Source: an uncultured Rothia sp. (GTDB lineage Bacteria > Actinomycetota > Actinomycetes > Actinomycetales > Micrococcaceae). Taken from it: a stretch of DNA of 64,000 nucleotides. Position numbers and translations under genes: made by a program. Positions 50,956 to 60,342 of the stretch are shown here, piece after piece. Positions within the stretch are counted from its first letter, which is position 1. Every line of letters begins with the position of its first letter. The DNA lies in the NCBI GenBank assembly GCA_946222285.1, contig CAMIIP010000005.1, forward strand, positions 62,001 through 126,000, in the 5' to 3' direction. Under the pieces are notes generated by a model. That model did not search any database and was not told the DNA's origin. It worked only from the letters and a program-made list of their open reading frames with translations.

Positions 50956-51714
50956 CTACGGTGCAGAATTTACCGATAGATTACTGGAAGCTTGCAAGGT
51001 TTGTCCGTTACTCAACACCACAGTCAGAAGTACAAAAGACCTAACTACTGCATCCGGGTATTGCGTTGCAGATCCAGGAGGAGCGGCAACATTTGTATAA
51101 TCAATTTCAAAACGGCCACTCTGTCCCGGAGCAAACTTCTGGCAACCATTGGCTGTAGATGTATACGTTCCTGGATAAGCATCCGAAACAGACCATGCAA
51201 GAGTTAAATCCCATGCTAACCGAGAAACTCCATCAGGAAATGGAACACTCCTATTGGAATAAGTATTAACAACAGTATCCGAGTATCCATTCCGTGGAGC
51301 TGTTGAGGTTTTACTATACCCACCGCCAGATAAAGCAGCCCAAGGCACCGAACAACCTGATGCAACACATGATCCGTTTGATCCATAGTTCGATGAAGAA
51401 TCTGCTATAAATATCGCCCCCGGACCATAGACTGTAGAATTCGCTCTTTGCTCAAAAACAAAGTGTTGCTTAATTGAAGTAACGGTAACACCTAGGGGCA
51501 AATCGTTAACCGTCACCTGCCCTCCCAGCGTAAGAAACTGATTAGTGGTAGTTCCGTTTTCAGCACCCCATCCATATGATGCGCCGCCTGAGTACGTTAA
51601 ATTTGGGGCACAAGCAGATGCCGCATATACAGGAGTAACAGCTGAGGCAAGGACAGCAGGAACAGCCCAAGTAACACCGTTTGCCAAAACACGGCGAGAA
51701 ATTTTAGGGGACAT
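50956..51714 (-). CDS. Exported surface-type protein, Tat-like signal
   Basis: 252 residues. The N-terminus has twin arginines in KISRRVLANG, then a hydrophobic stretch WAVPAVLASAVTPVYA with an AxA-like cleavage site near residue 33. This is typical of Tat substrates in Micrococcales. The mature part is Ser/Thr/Gly/Asn-rich, probably beta-sandwich, with several Cys (SACAPNL, GSCVASGC, NGCQKF). No sortase motif is seen. Codon use is more AT-rich than in most neighbours. No family was recognised. It converges on the M23 gene. Confidence 0.78.
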   Translation of the reverse strand: MSPKISRRVLANGVTWAVPAVLASAVTPVYAASACAPNLTYSGGASYGWGAENGTTTNQFLTLGGQVTVNDLPLGVTVTSIKQHFVFEQRANSTVYGPGAIFIADSSSNYGSNGSCVASGCSVPWAALSGGGYSKTSTAPRNGYSDTVVNTYSNRSVPFPDGVSRLAWDLTLAWSVSDAYPGTYTSTANGCQKFAPGQSGRFEIDYTNVAAPPGSATQYPDAVVRSFVLLTVVLSNGQTLQASSNLSVNSAP

Positions 51715-51774
51715 AGGTAGTGGGTGACTTTCTATTTATTTTCTACAGACTCTTGGGGAGAGCAAGTCTAAGCA

Positions 51775-51796
51775 AGCATCTATATCTTTAGATGCT
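51775..51796. promoter_or_regulatory. Palindrome upstream of the exported-protein gene
   Basis: AGCATCTA-TATCTT-TAGATGCT, perfect 8-bp arms, 60 bases before the start of the exported protein. A possible operator. The 260-bp gap to the tRNA shows nothing else except the terminator at 51920. Confidence 0.4.
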
Positions 51797-51919
51797 AAAA
51801 ATTAACTTCCTTCAGCCTATCCCAGAAATGTGCCTATTCTCTCATCAGAATCCATCGGATGAGAAAATTAATAAGTCGACAGTTCTTAGACACCTCGGGC
51901 AGCTTCAACTCGGTATTAG

Positions 51920-51960
51920 AAAACCCGCTCTGACTCGATTACCAAGTCAGGGCGGGTTTC
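51920..51960 (-). terminator. Terminator after the CAT-anticodon tRNA
   Basis: GAAACCCGC and GCGGGTTTC arms with an inner TGACT/AGTCA stem. On the minus strand the stem runs into TTTTCTAAT, 14 bases after the tRNA end. Confidence 0.75.
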
Positions 51961-51974
51961 TCTTTATTCGTTTG

Positions 51975-52048
<74 letters not shown>

Positions 52049-52125
52049 CCGCTGTTTTCAAAAACAACTCTTCTAGATTACCCGAGAATCCGACGAAATC
52101 TAAATCTTTCGCTCGTACTCAGTCT

Positions 52126-53340
52126 CTATTTTTGATTCTGTCCCAGAACGAACTCGTAATACTTCTCGCTGGAAGTATAGAGCGATTCAAAAATATCCCA
52201 GGTTTTCTTCGCCGCGTGCTTCTTGACCATCTCGTGGCTGTAGGCTCCCATAGCTTTACGTTCCGGCTTGGGCAGCTCCAGAATGTAGGCAAGTTTTTCG
52301 GCAAGTTCGGTTGAGTTTCCCGGTTCAAAGAGGAAACCGTTCTTGCCTTCTTCTACCAGATGCGGCAATGCTAAAGCATTTGCCAGGACGAGCGGGCGGG
52401 AAGCACTCATTGCCTCTAGTGTTACCAGAGACTGGAGTTCAGCGGTACCTGGCTGGCAAAAAACGTTCGCCCGCAGATAGCCCTCTCGAAGCTCTTCATC
52501 GCTCACATAGCCGAGGAAACGTACCCGATCTTCAACCCCGCACTCGGCTGCTTTCGCCTGTAGTGTCTCCAAAATTTCGCCGGTACCGGCAATCTCAAGC
52601 ACTACATTGTTCAGATGAGAGGGAAGCTGGGAGAGTGCTTCAATGAGCACATCGATATTCTTCTCAATCGCCAAACGTCCGGCAAAGAAAATTCGCATCT
52701 CGTCAGGATTTTTCGAAATAACCTCGTCAGGGTTCGGCTCATAATCAGCCAGTTCAATTCCGTTCGAAATCGGAATAACGGGCTTTCTAAAGTGTCCTGC
52801 CTCTTTCATTGCCTTCGCTGCGATCGGCGTCGGCGTCGTCACTACCTGAGCACGCTCCAAAATCCGGCGCATATCACCCCAGCTAAATTTGGCAAAGGCA
52901 TCATTGAACCACTTGGGGAAGGGCAAAAACGGATCAAGGTTCTCGGGCATAAAGTGGTTAGTGGCAATCAGACGAATACGGCGACGCTTCGCTTGCAGAA
53001 CCAGCACGCGCCCCACAATATAGTGGCACTGCACATGAACCACATCGGGTTTCACCTCATCCAAGATTCTGCCCACTTCACGCCAAATTCCCCAGGGAGT
53101 ACAAATACGAATATAGGGGTGCGTGGGCGCATGATGCGAAATGAGCCGGTGCTCAACGATTCCGCCTTCAACCTCATGGGTCTCCGATTTCGCACCATCT
53201 GGGTTAGCCGCCACCACGTGAACCGCATGACCGCGTTCTTTCATAGCAACCGCTAATCGATGCCCAAATTGCGCGGCTCCGTTAATGTCTGGCGGGTAGG
53301 TATCGGCACCGATCATGATGGTCAGAGGGCCAGAAGTCAT
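52126..53340 (-). CDS. Glycosyltransferase family 4
   Basis: 404 residues. A GT-B fold retaining glycosyltransferase. The N-terminal domain begins MIGADTYPPDINGAAQFGHRLA, typical of mannosyl- or glucosyltransferases that make actinobacterial glycolipids or lipoglycans. The C-terminal donor domain has FAGRLAIEKNIDVLIEALS and the E-x7-E region GTAELQSLVTLEAMSASRP. The sugar and acceptor are unknown. It stands alone between two tRNA/terminator regions. Likely roles are phosphatidylinositol mannoside or diacylglycerol glycolipid synthesis. Confidence 0.92.
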   Translation of the reverse strand: MTSGPLTIMIGADTYPPDINGAAQFGHRLAVAMKERGHAVHVVAANPDGAKSETHEVEGGIVEHRLISHHAPTHPYIRICTPWGIWREVGRILDEVKPDVVHVQCHYIVGRVLVLQAKRRRIRLIATNHFMPENLDPFLPFPKWFNDAFAKFSWGDMRRILERAQVVTTPTPIAAKAMKEAGHFRKPVIPISNGIELADYEPNPDEVISKNPDEMRIFFAGRLAIEKNIDVLIEALSQLPSHLNNVVLEIAGTGEILETLQAKAAECGVEDRVRFLGYVSDEELREGYLRANVFCQPGTAELQSLVTLEAMSASRPLVLANALALPHLVEEGKNGFLFEPGNSTELAEKLAYILELPKPERKAMGAYSHEMVKKHAAKKTWDIFESLYTSSEKYYEFVLGQNQK

Positions 53341-53479
53341 GTGTAAATTGCACCTGTTCGCATTGAGGAAAGAGAAGCTCTCCTATATTCTGCCATGTCT
53401 GCGATATCGTCTACCAGAAAAGCAGTTCACATTTGCTGACTATCAGCTTTATGAACAATTCCGAGTCTCCAGGAACAAA

Positions 53480-53509
53480 AACGCCCCACACCGAAAGGTG
53501 CAGGGCGTT
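53480..53509 (-). terminator. Terminator after the holin-like gene
   Basis: AACGCCC and GGGCGTT arms with an inner CACC/GGTG stem. The minus strand continues TTTTTGTTCC. Confidence 0.85.
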
Positions 53510-53541
53510 CGTTCACATTAGCGCTCTGATGCAGGCAAACC

Positions 53542-54474
53542 TTAGCGCTTGATGAGCTTACCGAGGAATACGAAGAAAGCACTCACAGCAGCTACCAACG
53601 CTGCGAATGAACCCCAACGTGCTTTGAGAGCTTCAGGGTCAGTAGCGTTCTGGGCAAACTGCTGACGGTGCGAAGTGAACTTCATCTTAGCTTCACTGGG
53701 GGCGTTCTGAACCTTAGCCTTAGAGACGGCTACTACACGATTACCTTCAGTTTTTGCGGTCTTAACCTGGAAATCCAGATCATCACGAAGAGACTTGAGG
53801 TGCTCGCGGCGCTGCGAAGTGCGCTGTTTAAGCTGATCTTCATTAGCAGCAGGTGACTGTTCGCCTTCTTTGTCAGCTTCTTCCTTTTCAGCAGCTTTTT
53901 TAGCTTCTTTTTCTTCTGCTTTAGCCTTGGCTTTTTCTTCCTGCTCACGCTTGAGACGAGCAGAAGTCATAGCTGAGCCGTTTTTGAGAACTCCCAAATC
54001 GTACAGAATTCCGAAGATAGCAGATTCAGGCTTGAAGGGAAGCTGCTTCTTAACCATGCTAATTCCGATGAGTACAAAAATGGCGGTAAGAATCAAGAAT
54101 ACCGCTGCAATAATCAGAGCTGCCAGCCAAGGAGCGATGACTTCGCCCAGTCCTAAAATAGCGGCCGAGACTAGAGCAATCAGCATACATAAGGCAAAGA
54201 AAAGGCCACCGGCGGCAAAAGCAGCACCCTTACCCAGCGCGATGCCTTTGTCTTTCAGTTCGAACTTAGCGATCTGAATTTCGTCTTTGATCTGCTTGGG
54301 TGCTAGACGACCGATAACCTTGGTGGCATCAATGGAACGGCTAGCGCTCTCTTTGAGATTGGCAAAGGCCGTGCGAACACGAGAACCTTTAGCTTGATCA
54401 GTGCGAACGCCTTCAACGCGAACGCTCTCTGCGCGCGCGCTATCGGGGTTGACTGTTACGACTTTTTCGGTCAT
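53542..54474 (-). CDS. Actinobacterial holin-like (phage_holin_3_6) membrane protein
   Basis: 310 residues. Residues about 60-170 match the putative actinobacterial holin-X superfamily: KDEIQIAKFELKDKGIALGK, then two membrane helices (AAGGLFFALCMLIALVSAAI and LAALIIAAVFLILTAIFVLI). A long charged Lys/Glu/Ala helix follows (about 180-235), and a C-terminal anchor (FAALVAAVSAFFVFLGKLIKR). Despite the family name there is no phage context. It is likely a host membrane or envelope protein of unknown role. Good AGGTAGGG site upstream. Confidence 0.85.
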   Translation of the reverse strand: MTEKVVTVNPDSARAESVRVEGVRTDQAKGSRVRTAFANLKESASRSIDATKVIGRLAPKQIKDEIQIAKFELKDKGIALGKGAAFAAGGLFFALCMLIALVSAAILGLGEVIAPWLAALIIAAVFLILTAIFVLIGISMVKKQLPFKPESAIFGILYDLGVLKNGSAMTSARLKREQEEKAKAKAEEKEAKKAAEKEEADKEGEQSPAANEDQLKQRTSQRREHLKSLRDDLDFQVKTAKTEGNRVVAVSKAKVQNAPSEAKMKFTSHRQQFAQNATDPEALKARWGSFAALVAAVSAFFVFLGKLIKR

Positions 54475-54616
54475 ACCCTACCTCTAAACTAAGTTTGCTT
54501 TTGGTTGTTAGTGTATCAGCACAAAAGGTGATTTTTTGCGAGTTTTTTGGGGAAAATAACGGGATGTGTTTGAGGATGTGAAACTTTCAACATCAACTGT
54601 TAATAAATAATAAAGC

Positions 54617-54649
54617 AAAAAGGCTAACGAGTTCTCGTTAGCCTTTTTA
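54617..54649 (-). terminator. Terminator after tRNA-Asn
   Basis: AAAAGGCTAACGA and TCGTTAGCCTTTT arms with a GTTC-type loop, starting 5 bases after the tRNA end. Confidence 0.85.
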
Positions 54650-54653
54650 TTTG

Positions 54654-54726
54654 CTCCCCTGACTGGACTCGAACCAGTAACCCTTCGATTAACAGTCGAA
54701 TGCTCTGCCAATTGAGCTACAGAGGA
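54654..54726 (-). tRNA. tRNA-Asn (GTT)
   Basis: A 73-base cloverleaf: acceptor TCCTCTG/CAGGGGA, D arm GCTC-AATTGGCA-GAGC, anticodon loop CTGTTAA with GTT, T arm ACTGG-TTCGAGT-CCAGT, discriminator G. The CCA is not encoded. Downstream of dnaG and followed by a terminator. Confidence 0.95.
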
Positions 54727-54831
54727 TTATTATGTTTTAGTGATTTATCACCGCAACGAGTAATAACTTTACACAGGATTCGAAGAGCACGCAAATCGAG
54801 TTTTGGTGACCTCACCCACAGCTATCGACAA

Positions 54832-56739
54832 CTAATCTTGTCCCTCCATAATACTGCGGCGGCGAAGCTCTAATTCCAGCAAGGATCTCTGGATAATTTG
54901 ATATTCCTCGGCATCAGCAGAAGGGTCAAGGCGTTGAAGGTTAATGAGCAAATCTGACTTCTGCCGGTTAATCTGCTGCTGAAAAAGTCGGTTAAGAATA
55001 TCGTGCACGTAGCGCGCCAATTGTTCTTCAGTACGAGCGGGAATGGGTGAAACGGTCAGCTCCGCCAAGAGCGCGTGAACCTGTTCTGATGCATGAGAAC
55101 GCACACTATTGACCCAGCTAGCCCCGGGACTGGGCACTATATCCGATGCCGCACCGATTACCCCTTCGGCAAGACCGGCGTGCATGCGATAGCGATACTG
55201 CACCTTTGTCAGTTCCTGCCACTGGGTATGAGAGAGATAGTGAGGCACCTGAATGAGAACTTCCAAAGCCTCCCTTTCCATACGTGCTACCGGATCGCGA
55301 AGATCGGGAATCTCAAAGGGGTGAGCTTCTTGTTCAGTTCGACGTTGTTCTTCGCGCGCTGCAGCCTCTCGTGCATCCTGATCTGCTTGAGCTTTATCTC
55401 GGACGCTTTGCTGTGGATTTTCCTGGGCAAAACTCACGGCGCGAAGCACCTCGTCTACTTCGATTCCCAGCCAGCCCGATACCTCACGGATATAGGCGGG
55501 GCGGAGGGTGCGGTCTTTGATTCCGGCAAGGATGGGAGCTACAGCGCGCATACCGCGCACGCGGCCTTCCAGCGTATTCATATCGTAATTTCGCAAGGTA
55601 GCTTTGAGAGCAAATTCGAAAAGCGGACGACGCGCGGCAATCAGCGAGCGCACCGCGCCGTCGCCACGGGCAAGACGAAGATCACAGGGATCCATACCGT
55701 CTTTTGCCACGGCCACAAAGGTTTGAGCTACGAACTTCTGGTCTTCTTGAAAGGCTGAGAGGGCGGCTTTTTGACCCGCGGCATCGCCGTCGAAGGTGAA
55801 GATAATTTCGCCGCCGGTGCCGTCGTCACTGATGAGCCTGCGAACGATTTTGATGTGTCCGGCGCCGAAGGCGGTGCCACAGGTTGCCACGGCGGTATCA
55901 ATGCCGGCAAGGTGTGCCGCCATCACATCGGTATAGCCTTCCACCACCACGATCTGACGTTTTTTGGCGATGTTTCGCTTGGCTAGATCTAGCCCGTAGA
56001 GTACCTGCGATTTCTTATAGAGCTGGGTTTCGGGAGTGTTAAGGTATTTGGGGCCTTGGTCATCGTCGAAGAGCTTGCGTGCGCCAAAGCCGATGGTCTC
56101 TCCCGCGATACCGCGAATGGGCCACATGAGGCGGCCGCGAAAACGGTCGTAGAGCCCACGATTACCGCGCGAGAACATGCCGGTAGCTTCTAGTTCTTCC
56201 TCATTAAAGCCTTTTTTTTGCAAGTATTTCAGCAGATTATCCCAGCCGCGCGGGGCAAAACCTACGCCAAATTGCTGAGTTGATTGAGGATCAAAACCGC
56301 GAGCACCGAGAAACTTCTGTGCTTGGGCAGCGGCAGGAGTATAAAGATTGCGCTGGAAAAATTCAGTGGCGACCTTATGAGCATCGAGCAGGCGCTGGCG
56401 GCGCCCTACTTCTTCTTTGCTGGTACCGCTACCCTGCTCGTAGTGGAGCTCATAGCTGATGCGGGCGGCAAGCTTCTCTACAGTTTCAGTGAAAGAGGTG
56501 TGATCCATTTGCATAACAAAGGAGATCACATCGCCAGATTCACCGCACCCAAAGCAGTGATAGGTACCCATCTGCGGGCGCACGTGAAAGGAGGGGCTAC
56601 GTTCGTCGTGAAAAGGACACAGCCCTTTAAAGGAACCGATACCTGCAGATTTGAGGGTTACGTAGCCCTCTACAATTTCTCGGATATCGGTACGGGAGCG
56701 CACCTCATCAATATCTTCACGTCGAATCAAACCAGCCAC
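54832..56739 (-). CDS. dnaG: DNA primase DnaG
   Basis: 635 residues. Makes RNA primers for DNA replication. The N-terminal CHC2 zinc finger has CPFHDERSPSFHV and YHCFGCGESGD (residues about 40-64). The TOPRIM core follows: VVEGYTDVMAAHLAG near residue 265 and FTFDGDAAGQKAA near residue 315. The C-terminal helicase-binding domain starts near residue 440, after a Gln/Glu-rich linker. Last protein gene of the dusB-GNAT-dgt-orf-dnaG run. Confidence 0.97.
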   Translation of the reverse strand: MAGLIRREDIDEVRSRTDIREIVEGYVTLKSAGIGSFKGLCPFHDERSPSFHVRPQMGTYHCFGCGESGDVISFVMQMDHTSFTETVEKLAARISYELHYEQGSGTSKEEVGRRQRLLDAHKVATEFFQRNLYTPAAAQAQKFLGARGFDPQSTQQFGVGFAPRGWDNLLKYLQKKGFNEEELEATGMFSRGNRGLYDRFRGRLMWPIRGIAGETIGFGARKLFDDDQGPKYLNTPETQLYKKSQVLYGLDLAKRNIAKKRQIVVVEGYTDVMAAHLAGIDTAVATCGTAFGAGHIKIVRRLISDDGTGGEIIFTFDGDAAGQKAALSAFQEDQKFVAQTFVAVAKDGMDPCDLRLARGDGAVRSLIAARRPLFEFALKATLRNYDMNTLEGRVRGMRAVAPILAGIKDRTLRPAYIREVSGWLGIEVDEVLRAVSFAQENPQQSVRDKAQADQDAREAAAREEQRRTEQEAHPFEIPDLRDPVARMEREALEVLIQVPHYLSHTQWQELTKVQYRYRMHAGLAEGVIGAASDIVPSPGASWVNSVRSHASEQVHALLAELTVSPIPARTEEQLARYVHDILNRLFQQQINRQKSDLLINLQRLDPSADAEEYQIIQRSLLELELRRRSIMEGQD

Positions 56740-56797
56740 CTAAACATGATAGCGATGTTTGCGACCCCAAGAATATAGCGTCAGCCCACAGCGTTGC

Positions 56798-57019
56798 CTA
56801 AAGATCTTCCTCATCTTCTAGTTCTTGTTTAGGACGCTTGCGGCCTAGCCCAAAATCAGTAGGCGAAAGACCCACACAGAGTGCAACGGCAAAGGCAACG
56901 AATCCCAGCGGCCAAGACTGAATAAGAGAACCAATCATCAGCCCCACACAGAGGCTGGCAACCGAAACAATCACAATCTGTTTCATAGAGTTTTTAGATT
57001 TCATCTTTTCCTTAGCCAA
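56798..57019 (-). CDS. Small two-helix membrane protein, unknown function
   Basis: 73 residues: a basic N-terminus (AKEKMKSKNSMKQ), two hydrophobic segments (IVIVSVASLCVGLMIGSLI and LGFVAFAVALCVGLS) and an acidic tail ending EDEEDL. No family was recognised. It lies 18 bases after dgt and 58 bases before dnaG, in the same direction, so it is probably co-transcribed. A good AAGGAAAAG site lies upstream. Confidence 0.65.
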   Translation of the reverse strand: MAKEKMKSKNSMKQIVIVSVASLCVGLMIGSLIQSWPLGFVAFAVALCVGLSPTDFGLGRKRPKQELEDEEDL

Positions 57020-57037
57020 GCTAGTAATTGATGCTCT

Positions 57038-58393
57038 TTACCAGAGCGGTTTATCGCCAAGCACCCAGTGATTTCCAGTGATGCGGCGGTAGAGTGTTAC
57101 CGCAGATCGGTCGGTCAGTGAGGCAACTTGATCTATAACGAGTCTAAGCCGGGCTGTATCGTCGTTATGCCCTAGTTCTCGGATATCTGCTCGGAAGACC
57201 GGCTCCAGATAATCGGGGTTTTCTAAAAGTGCTTCCACTAGCACGCCAAGAATCTCTTGTTGGTTATCGTAGTGGGGTTGAGCATCGCGTACCGTCATCA
57301 CAAAAGCGGTAGCAATGCCTTTCATAACGGCGATTTCGTGCTCTGTTTCTTCGGGCACTATCAGTTGGGCAGAATAGCGAGTAAGCGGTCGATCTTCACC
57401 AAATTGAGCGCGGGTAGCCTCCATAGCGGTAGCGGCGAACCTGCCGATTACCTCAGAAGTGAAGGCTTTGAACGCTGCCATCGAAGCGCGAGTACCGCTC
57501 ATAAAGGGCACCCAGCGATCCAGCGATTCAAGCCGTCTCAGCGCGGCGTCCAGGGCCGCATCGTCCACGTTGGGCAGATACCAGAGTCGGGTTTTCTCGA
57601 AAACATGCTGGCGTTTAGCAGGATCCTTCAGCTCCTCTAGTTGTAGGTGCCCACCAAAAACGGCATCTTCAACATCGTGAACCGAATAAGAAATATCGTC
57701 GGCTAGATCCATGACCATCGCCTCCATGCACTTTTGCCCGGACTCAGCTCCAGCTTCTTTCGCCCCCTGGCGGAACCAGTTAAAGACGGGCATGTCATCT
57801 GCGTAGACACCAAACTTGCGGTTTTCTCTACCGTCCGGTCTAGCCGGAGCGTCTGCGACGTCCCAGGGGTACTTGCAAGTGGCATCTAACGTAGCGCGAG
57901 TGAGATTGAGACCTGCGGATCCGCCATCGTGACGAATCACTTTTGGCTCTAGTCGCGTCAGCAAACGCAGAGTTTGAGCATTACCCTCAAATCCTCCTGC
58001 ATCTTTGGCCAGCTTATTCAGCGCGGTTTCGCCGTTATGCCCAAAGGGAGGATGCCCCAAGTCGTGAGATAGACAGGCTGTATCAACCACATCGGGATCG
58101 CAACCCAGCATACGCCCCACTTCCCGCCCAATCTGTGCAACTTCCAGCGAGTGGGTGAGGCGGGTTCGCACAAAATCATCGGTATCAGGATCCATCACCT
58201 GGGTTTTAGCTCCCAAACGACGCAGAGCACTGGAATGAAGCACCCGAGCTCTATCCCGTTCATAAGCCGAACGATAAATATTGCGGTGGTGTTCGGGAAC
58301 CCACCGTGCAGCGTCCTGCTCCGAATAACCGGGAGTATCCGCCAGTTCTTCACCGGTAATTAGCCCGTTCTGCGAGTCACTGATCTTAGCCAT
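57038..58393 (-). CDS. dgt: Deoxyguanosinetriphosphate triphosphohydrolase-like protein
   Basis: 451 residues. HD-domain enzyme that splits dNTPs to nucleoside and triphosphate, limiting the dNTP pool. The HD residues are in RTRLTHSLEVAQIGR (first His) and LSHDLGHPPFGHNGE (HD pair). LADDISYSVHDVEDA carries the later Asp. ALRRLGAKTQVM near residue 60 is family-typical. The dgt-dnaG proximity is common in actinobacteria. It follows the GNAT gene by 37 bases. Confidence 0.95.
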   Translation of the reverse strand: MAKISDSQNGLITGEELADTPGYSEQDAARWVPEHHRNIYRSAYERDRARVLHSSALRRLGAKTQVMDPDTDDFVRTRLTHSLEVAQIGREVGRMLGCDPDVVDTACLSHDLGHPPFGHNGETALNKLAKDAGGFEGNAQTLRLLTRLEPKVIRHDGGSAGLNLTRATLDATCKYPWDVADAPARPDGRENRKFGVYADDMPVFNWFRQGAKEAGAESGQKCMEAMVMDLADDISYSVHDVEDAVFGGHLQLEELKDPAKRQHVFEKTRLWYLPNVDDAALDAALRRLESLDRWVPFMSGTRASMAAFKAFTSEVIGRFAATAMEATRAQFGEDRPLTRYSAQLIVPEETEHEIAVMKGIATAFVMTVRDAQPHYDNQQEILGVLVEALLENPDYLEPVFRADIRELGHNDDTARLRLVIDQVASLTDRSAVTLYRRITGNHWVLGDKPLW

Positions 58394-58430
58394 GCTTTTA
58401 GCTTACCGTCAGCCTATACGCCGGGGCTGG

Positions 58431-58973
58431 CTAAATATCCTCATCGTCGATTTCGATACCAAACTCGGCAGGATAGATCACCGTACCCGAAGGCAACTCA
58501 AATTCTGGGTTAAGGTTCAGCGCCATAAATGCCTCGCTAGGAACCTCAAAGGGGGCACGGATACCAAAGGAACGAGCCGGTTCAAACCCAAATCGCGGAT
58601 AGTATTCTGTATGCCCCAACACAATAGCGCACTGCGGAGAGTTGTCTGCCTGAGCAATCCGGCGGGCGCTTTCCAAGGCAGCTTCAATCACGGCGCTTCC
58701 CACGCCTTGTCCCTGATACTTCGGGACGACGGCGCAGGGCGCAAGCGCAAGAGCCGGTGCCGAATCAATCCAGCAGCGGGTTAGAAGTGCCTGACCGATG
58801 ATCTCGCCAGTATCCGAAACTGCTACGAATGAAGTACCGGGCTCCCACACGCTCTTGTTCTCGCGAAGCGCATCCACTAAATCCGCTTCGTCTGCGGAAG
58901 GGAAAGCAGCGAGCAAAACTTTACGAATCGCTGCTTCATCGCCTGACTCTTCTGCTCGAACGGTGAAGTTCAT
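58431..58973 (-). CDS. GNAT family N-acetyltransferase (YhbS-like)
   Basis: 180 residues from ATG 58973, which has AGGAG 7 bases upstream. The frame stays open to 59111, inside dusB. The GNAT fold shows LAPCAVVPKYQGQGVGSAVI, whose QGQGVG loop binds acetyl-CoA, and VLGHTEYYPRFGFEPA near residue 130, typical of YhbS-type enzymes. The substrate is unknown. It lies between dusB (22-base gap) and dgt, in the same direction. Confidence 0.9.
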   Translation of the reverse strand: MNFTVRAEESGDEAAIRKVLLAAFPSADEADLVDALRENKSVWEPGTSFVAVSDTGEIIGQALLTRCWIDSAPALALAPCAVVPKYQGQGVGSAVIEAALESARRIAQADNSPQCAIVLGHTEYYPRFGFEPARSFGIRAPFEVPSEAFMALNLNPEFELPSGTVIYPAEFGIEIDDEDI

Positions 58974-58995
58974 TTTTTCTCCTAAAGTCATCTGT

Positions 58996-60180
58996 TTAGC
59001 CGCCCGAAACATCGAGTTCAGCGCCCACCAGGCCGAGCCGCTCGGCGTCGTCCACCATGCGAGAATCCAGCCAACCGTGGGGCAGATGGGGTTTCTTGGG
59101 GTTGCCAGCACGTCCGCGCGGGCCTTCTACAGCGGCACCCGGATAACCGATGGTGTGATCGAGTTCTGAAAGATACTCACGGAAGGTTGCCAAATCAGGG
59201 ACCGTTGCCATTTTCTGGCGGAGCTGACCGCCCACCGGGTAGCCATGGAAGTACCAGGCGATATGCTTGCGGATTTCACGCAAGCCTTTGAGTTCGTCCC
59301 CGAAGGTTTCCACCAGCAGCTCAGCGTGGCGATAAATCATGTTCGCCACTTCGCTGACTCCGGGCTTGAAGCGTTCTTCCGAACCTTCAAAGGCATTCTG
59401 TAGGTCACCAAAGAGCCAGGGGCGGCCTTGGCAACCGCGTCCGACCACTACCCCGTCGATACCGGTTTGCTCCACCATGGAAATGGCATCTTCTGCGCTA
59501 AAAATATCGCCGTTACCGAGTACGGGCACATCAGGAATCGCCTGGCGCAAATCGGCAATAGCGTTCCAATCTGCCTTACCCGAATAGTGCTGCTCCATGG
59601 TGCGACCGTGCAGGGCAATCGCTGCCACTCCAGCATCACGGGCGATTTTTGCCGAGTCGAGGAAGGTCAGGTGGTCCTCGTCGATACCCTTACGCATTTT
59701 CACGGTCACAGGAATATCGTTGCGTGAAGCCTCACGAACGGCAGCCTGCACAATCGCCGTAAACAGGTCGGTCTTCCAAGGCAAAGCGGAACCACCGCCG
59801 AGCTTGGTGACTTTGGGGACGGGGCAACCGAAGTTGAGGTCGATATGGTCTGCGCGGTCTTCTTCGACCACCATACGAACCGCTTTACCCACATTCACCG
59901 CGTCCACACCATAAATTTGGATGGAGCGAATTTTCTCGTCCTTATCGTGCTCAATAATGCGTAACGATTCCGGACGACGCTCCACCAGCGAGCGCGCGGT
60001 GACCATCTCCGTCACGTAAAGACCGCCACCGTATTCGCGGCAAAGCCTACGGAAAGCCTTATTGGTCACCCCAGCCATGGGTGCAAGAATCACGGGGGTT
60101 TCTACCGTATGCTTTCCCAGCTGCAGGGGTGGAAGCTGAAGCTTCTTGGATCGTGGGGAGGTTTCGCTAGTCTGAGTCAC
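58996..60180 (-). CDS. dusB: tRNA-dihydrouridine synthase
   Basis: 394 residues. FMN-dependent reduction of specific uridines in tRNA D-loops. TIM-barrel motifs: VILAPMAGVTNKAFRRLCRE near residue 31, the catalytic Cys in DLNFGCPVPKV near residue 115, VKMRKGID and ALHGRTMEQHYSG further on. GNGDIFSAEDA and GRGCQGRPW follow. First gene of the run to dnaG. The promoter should lie in the gap before the divergent gene at 60343. Confidence 0.95.
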   Translation of the reverse strand: MTQTSETSPRSKKLQLPPLQLGKHTVETPVILAPMAGVTNKAFRRLCREYGGGLYVTEMVTARSLVERRPESLRIIEHDKDEKIRSIQIYGVDAVNVGKAVRMVVEEDRADHIDLNFGCPVPKVTKLGGGSALPWKTDLFTAIVQAAVREASRNDIPVTVKMRKGIDEDHLTFLDSAKIARDAGVAAIALHGRTMEQHYSGKADWNAIADLRQAIPDVPVLGNGDIFSAEDAISMVEQTGIDGVVVGRGCQGRPWLFGDLQNAFEGSEERFKPGVSEVANMIYRHAELLVETFGDELKGLREIRKHIAWYFHGYPVGGQLRQKMATVPDLATFREYLSELDHTIGYPGAAVEGPRGRAGNPKKPHLPHGWLDSRMVDDAERLGLVGAELDVSGG

Positions 60181-60342
60181 CCTGCAATTCTTCCATAAAC
60201 CTCTGAGAGTGGCAGGTTAGGGTTGCTCACATGAAAACGCGTGAAATATAAACATTTTCTTGACAACACACAATTTCATGCAGGAAAATGTGATAAATCA
60301 AGATTTTCTTTACTTTTCACAAGATTTACAGGGAAGGAAGAA

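Noticed and set aside
53542..54474. Remnant prophage from the holin family name
   Set aside because: No endolysin, capsid, integrase or other phage gene is near. This family is widespread in actinobacterial chromosomes.
55093..55758. 221-codon plus-strand frame opposite dnaG
   Set aside because: Shadow of dnaG; it lacks a ribosome binding site and shows no recognisable domain.
60241..60342. Upstream ATG start (60241) of the HTH gene
   Set aside because: The extra 34 codons are AT-rich and lack a binding site. GTG 60343 has GGAAGGAA at good distance.
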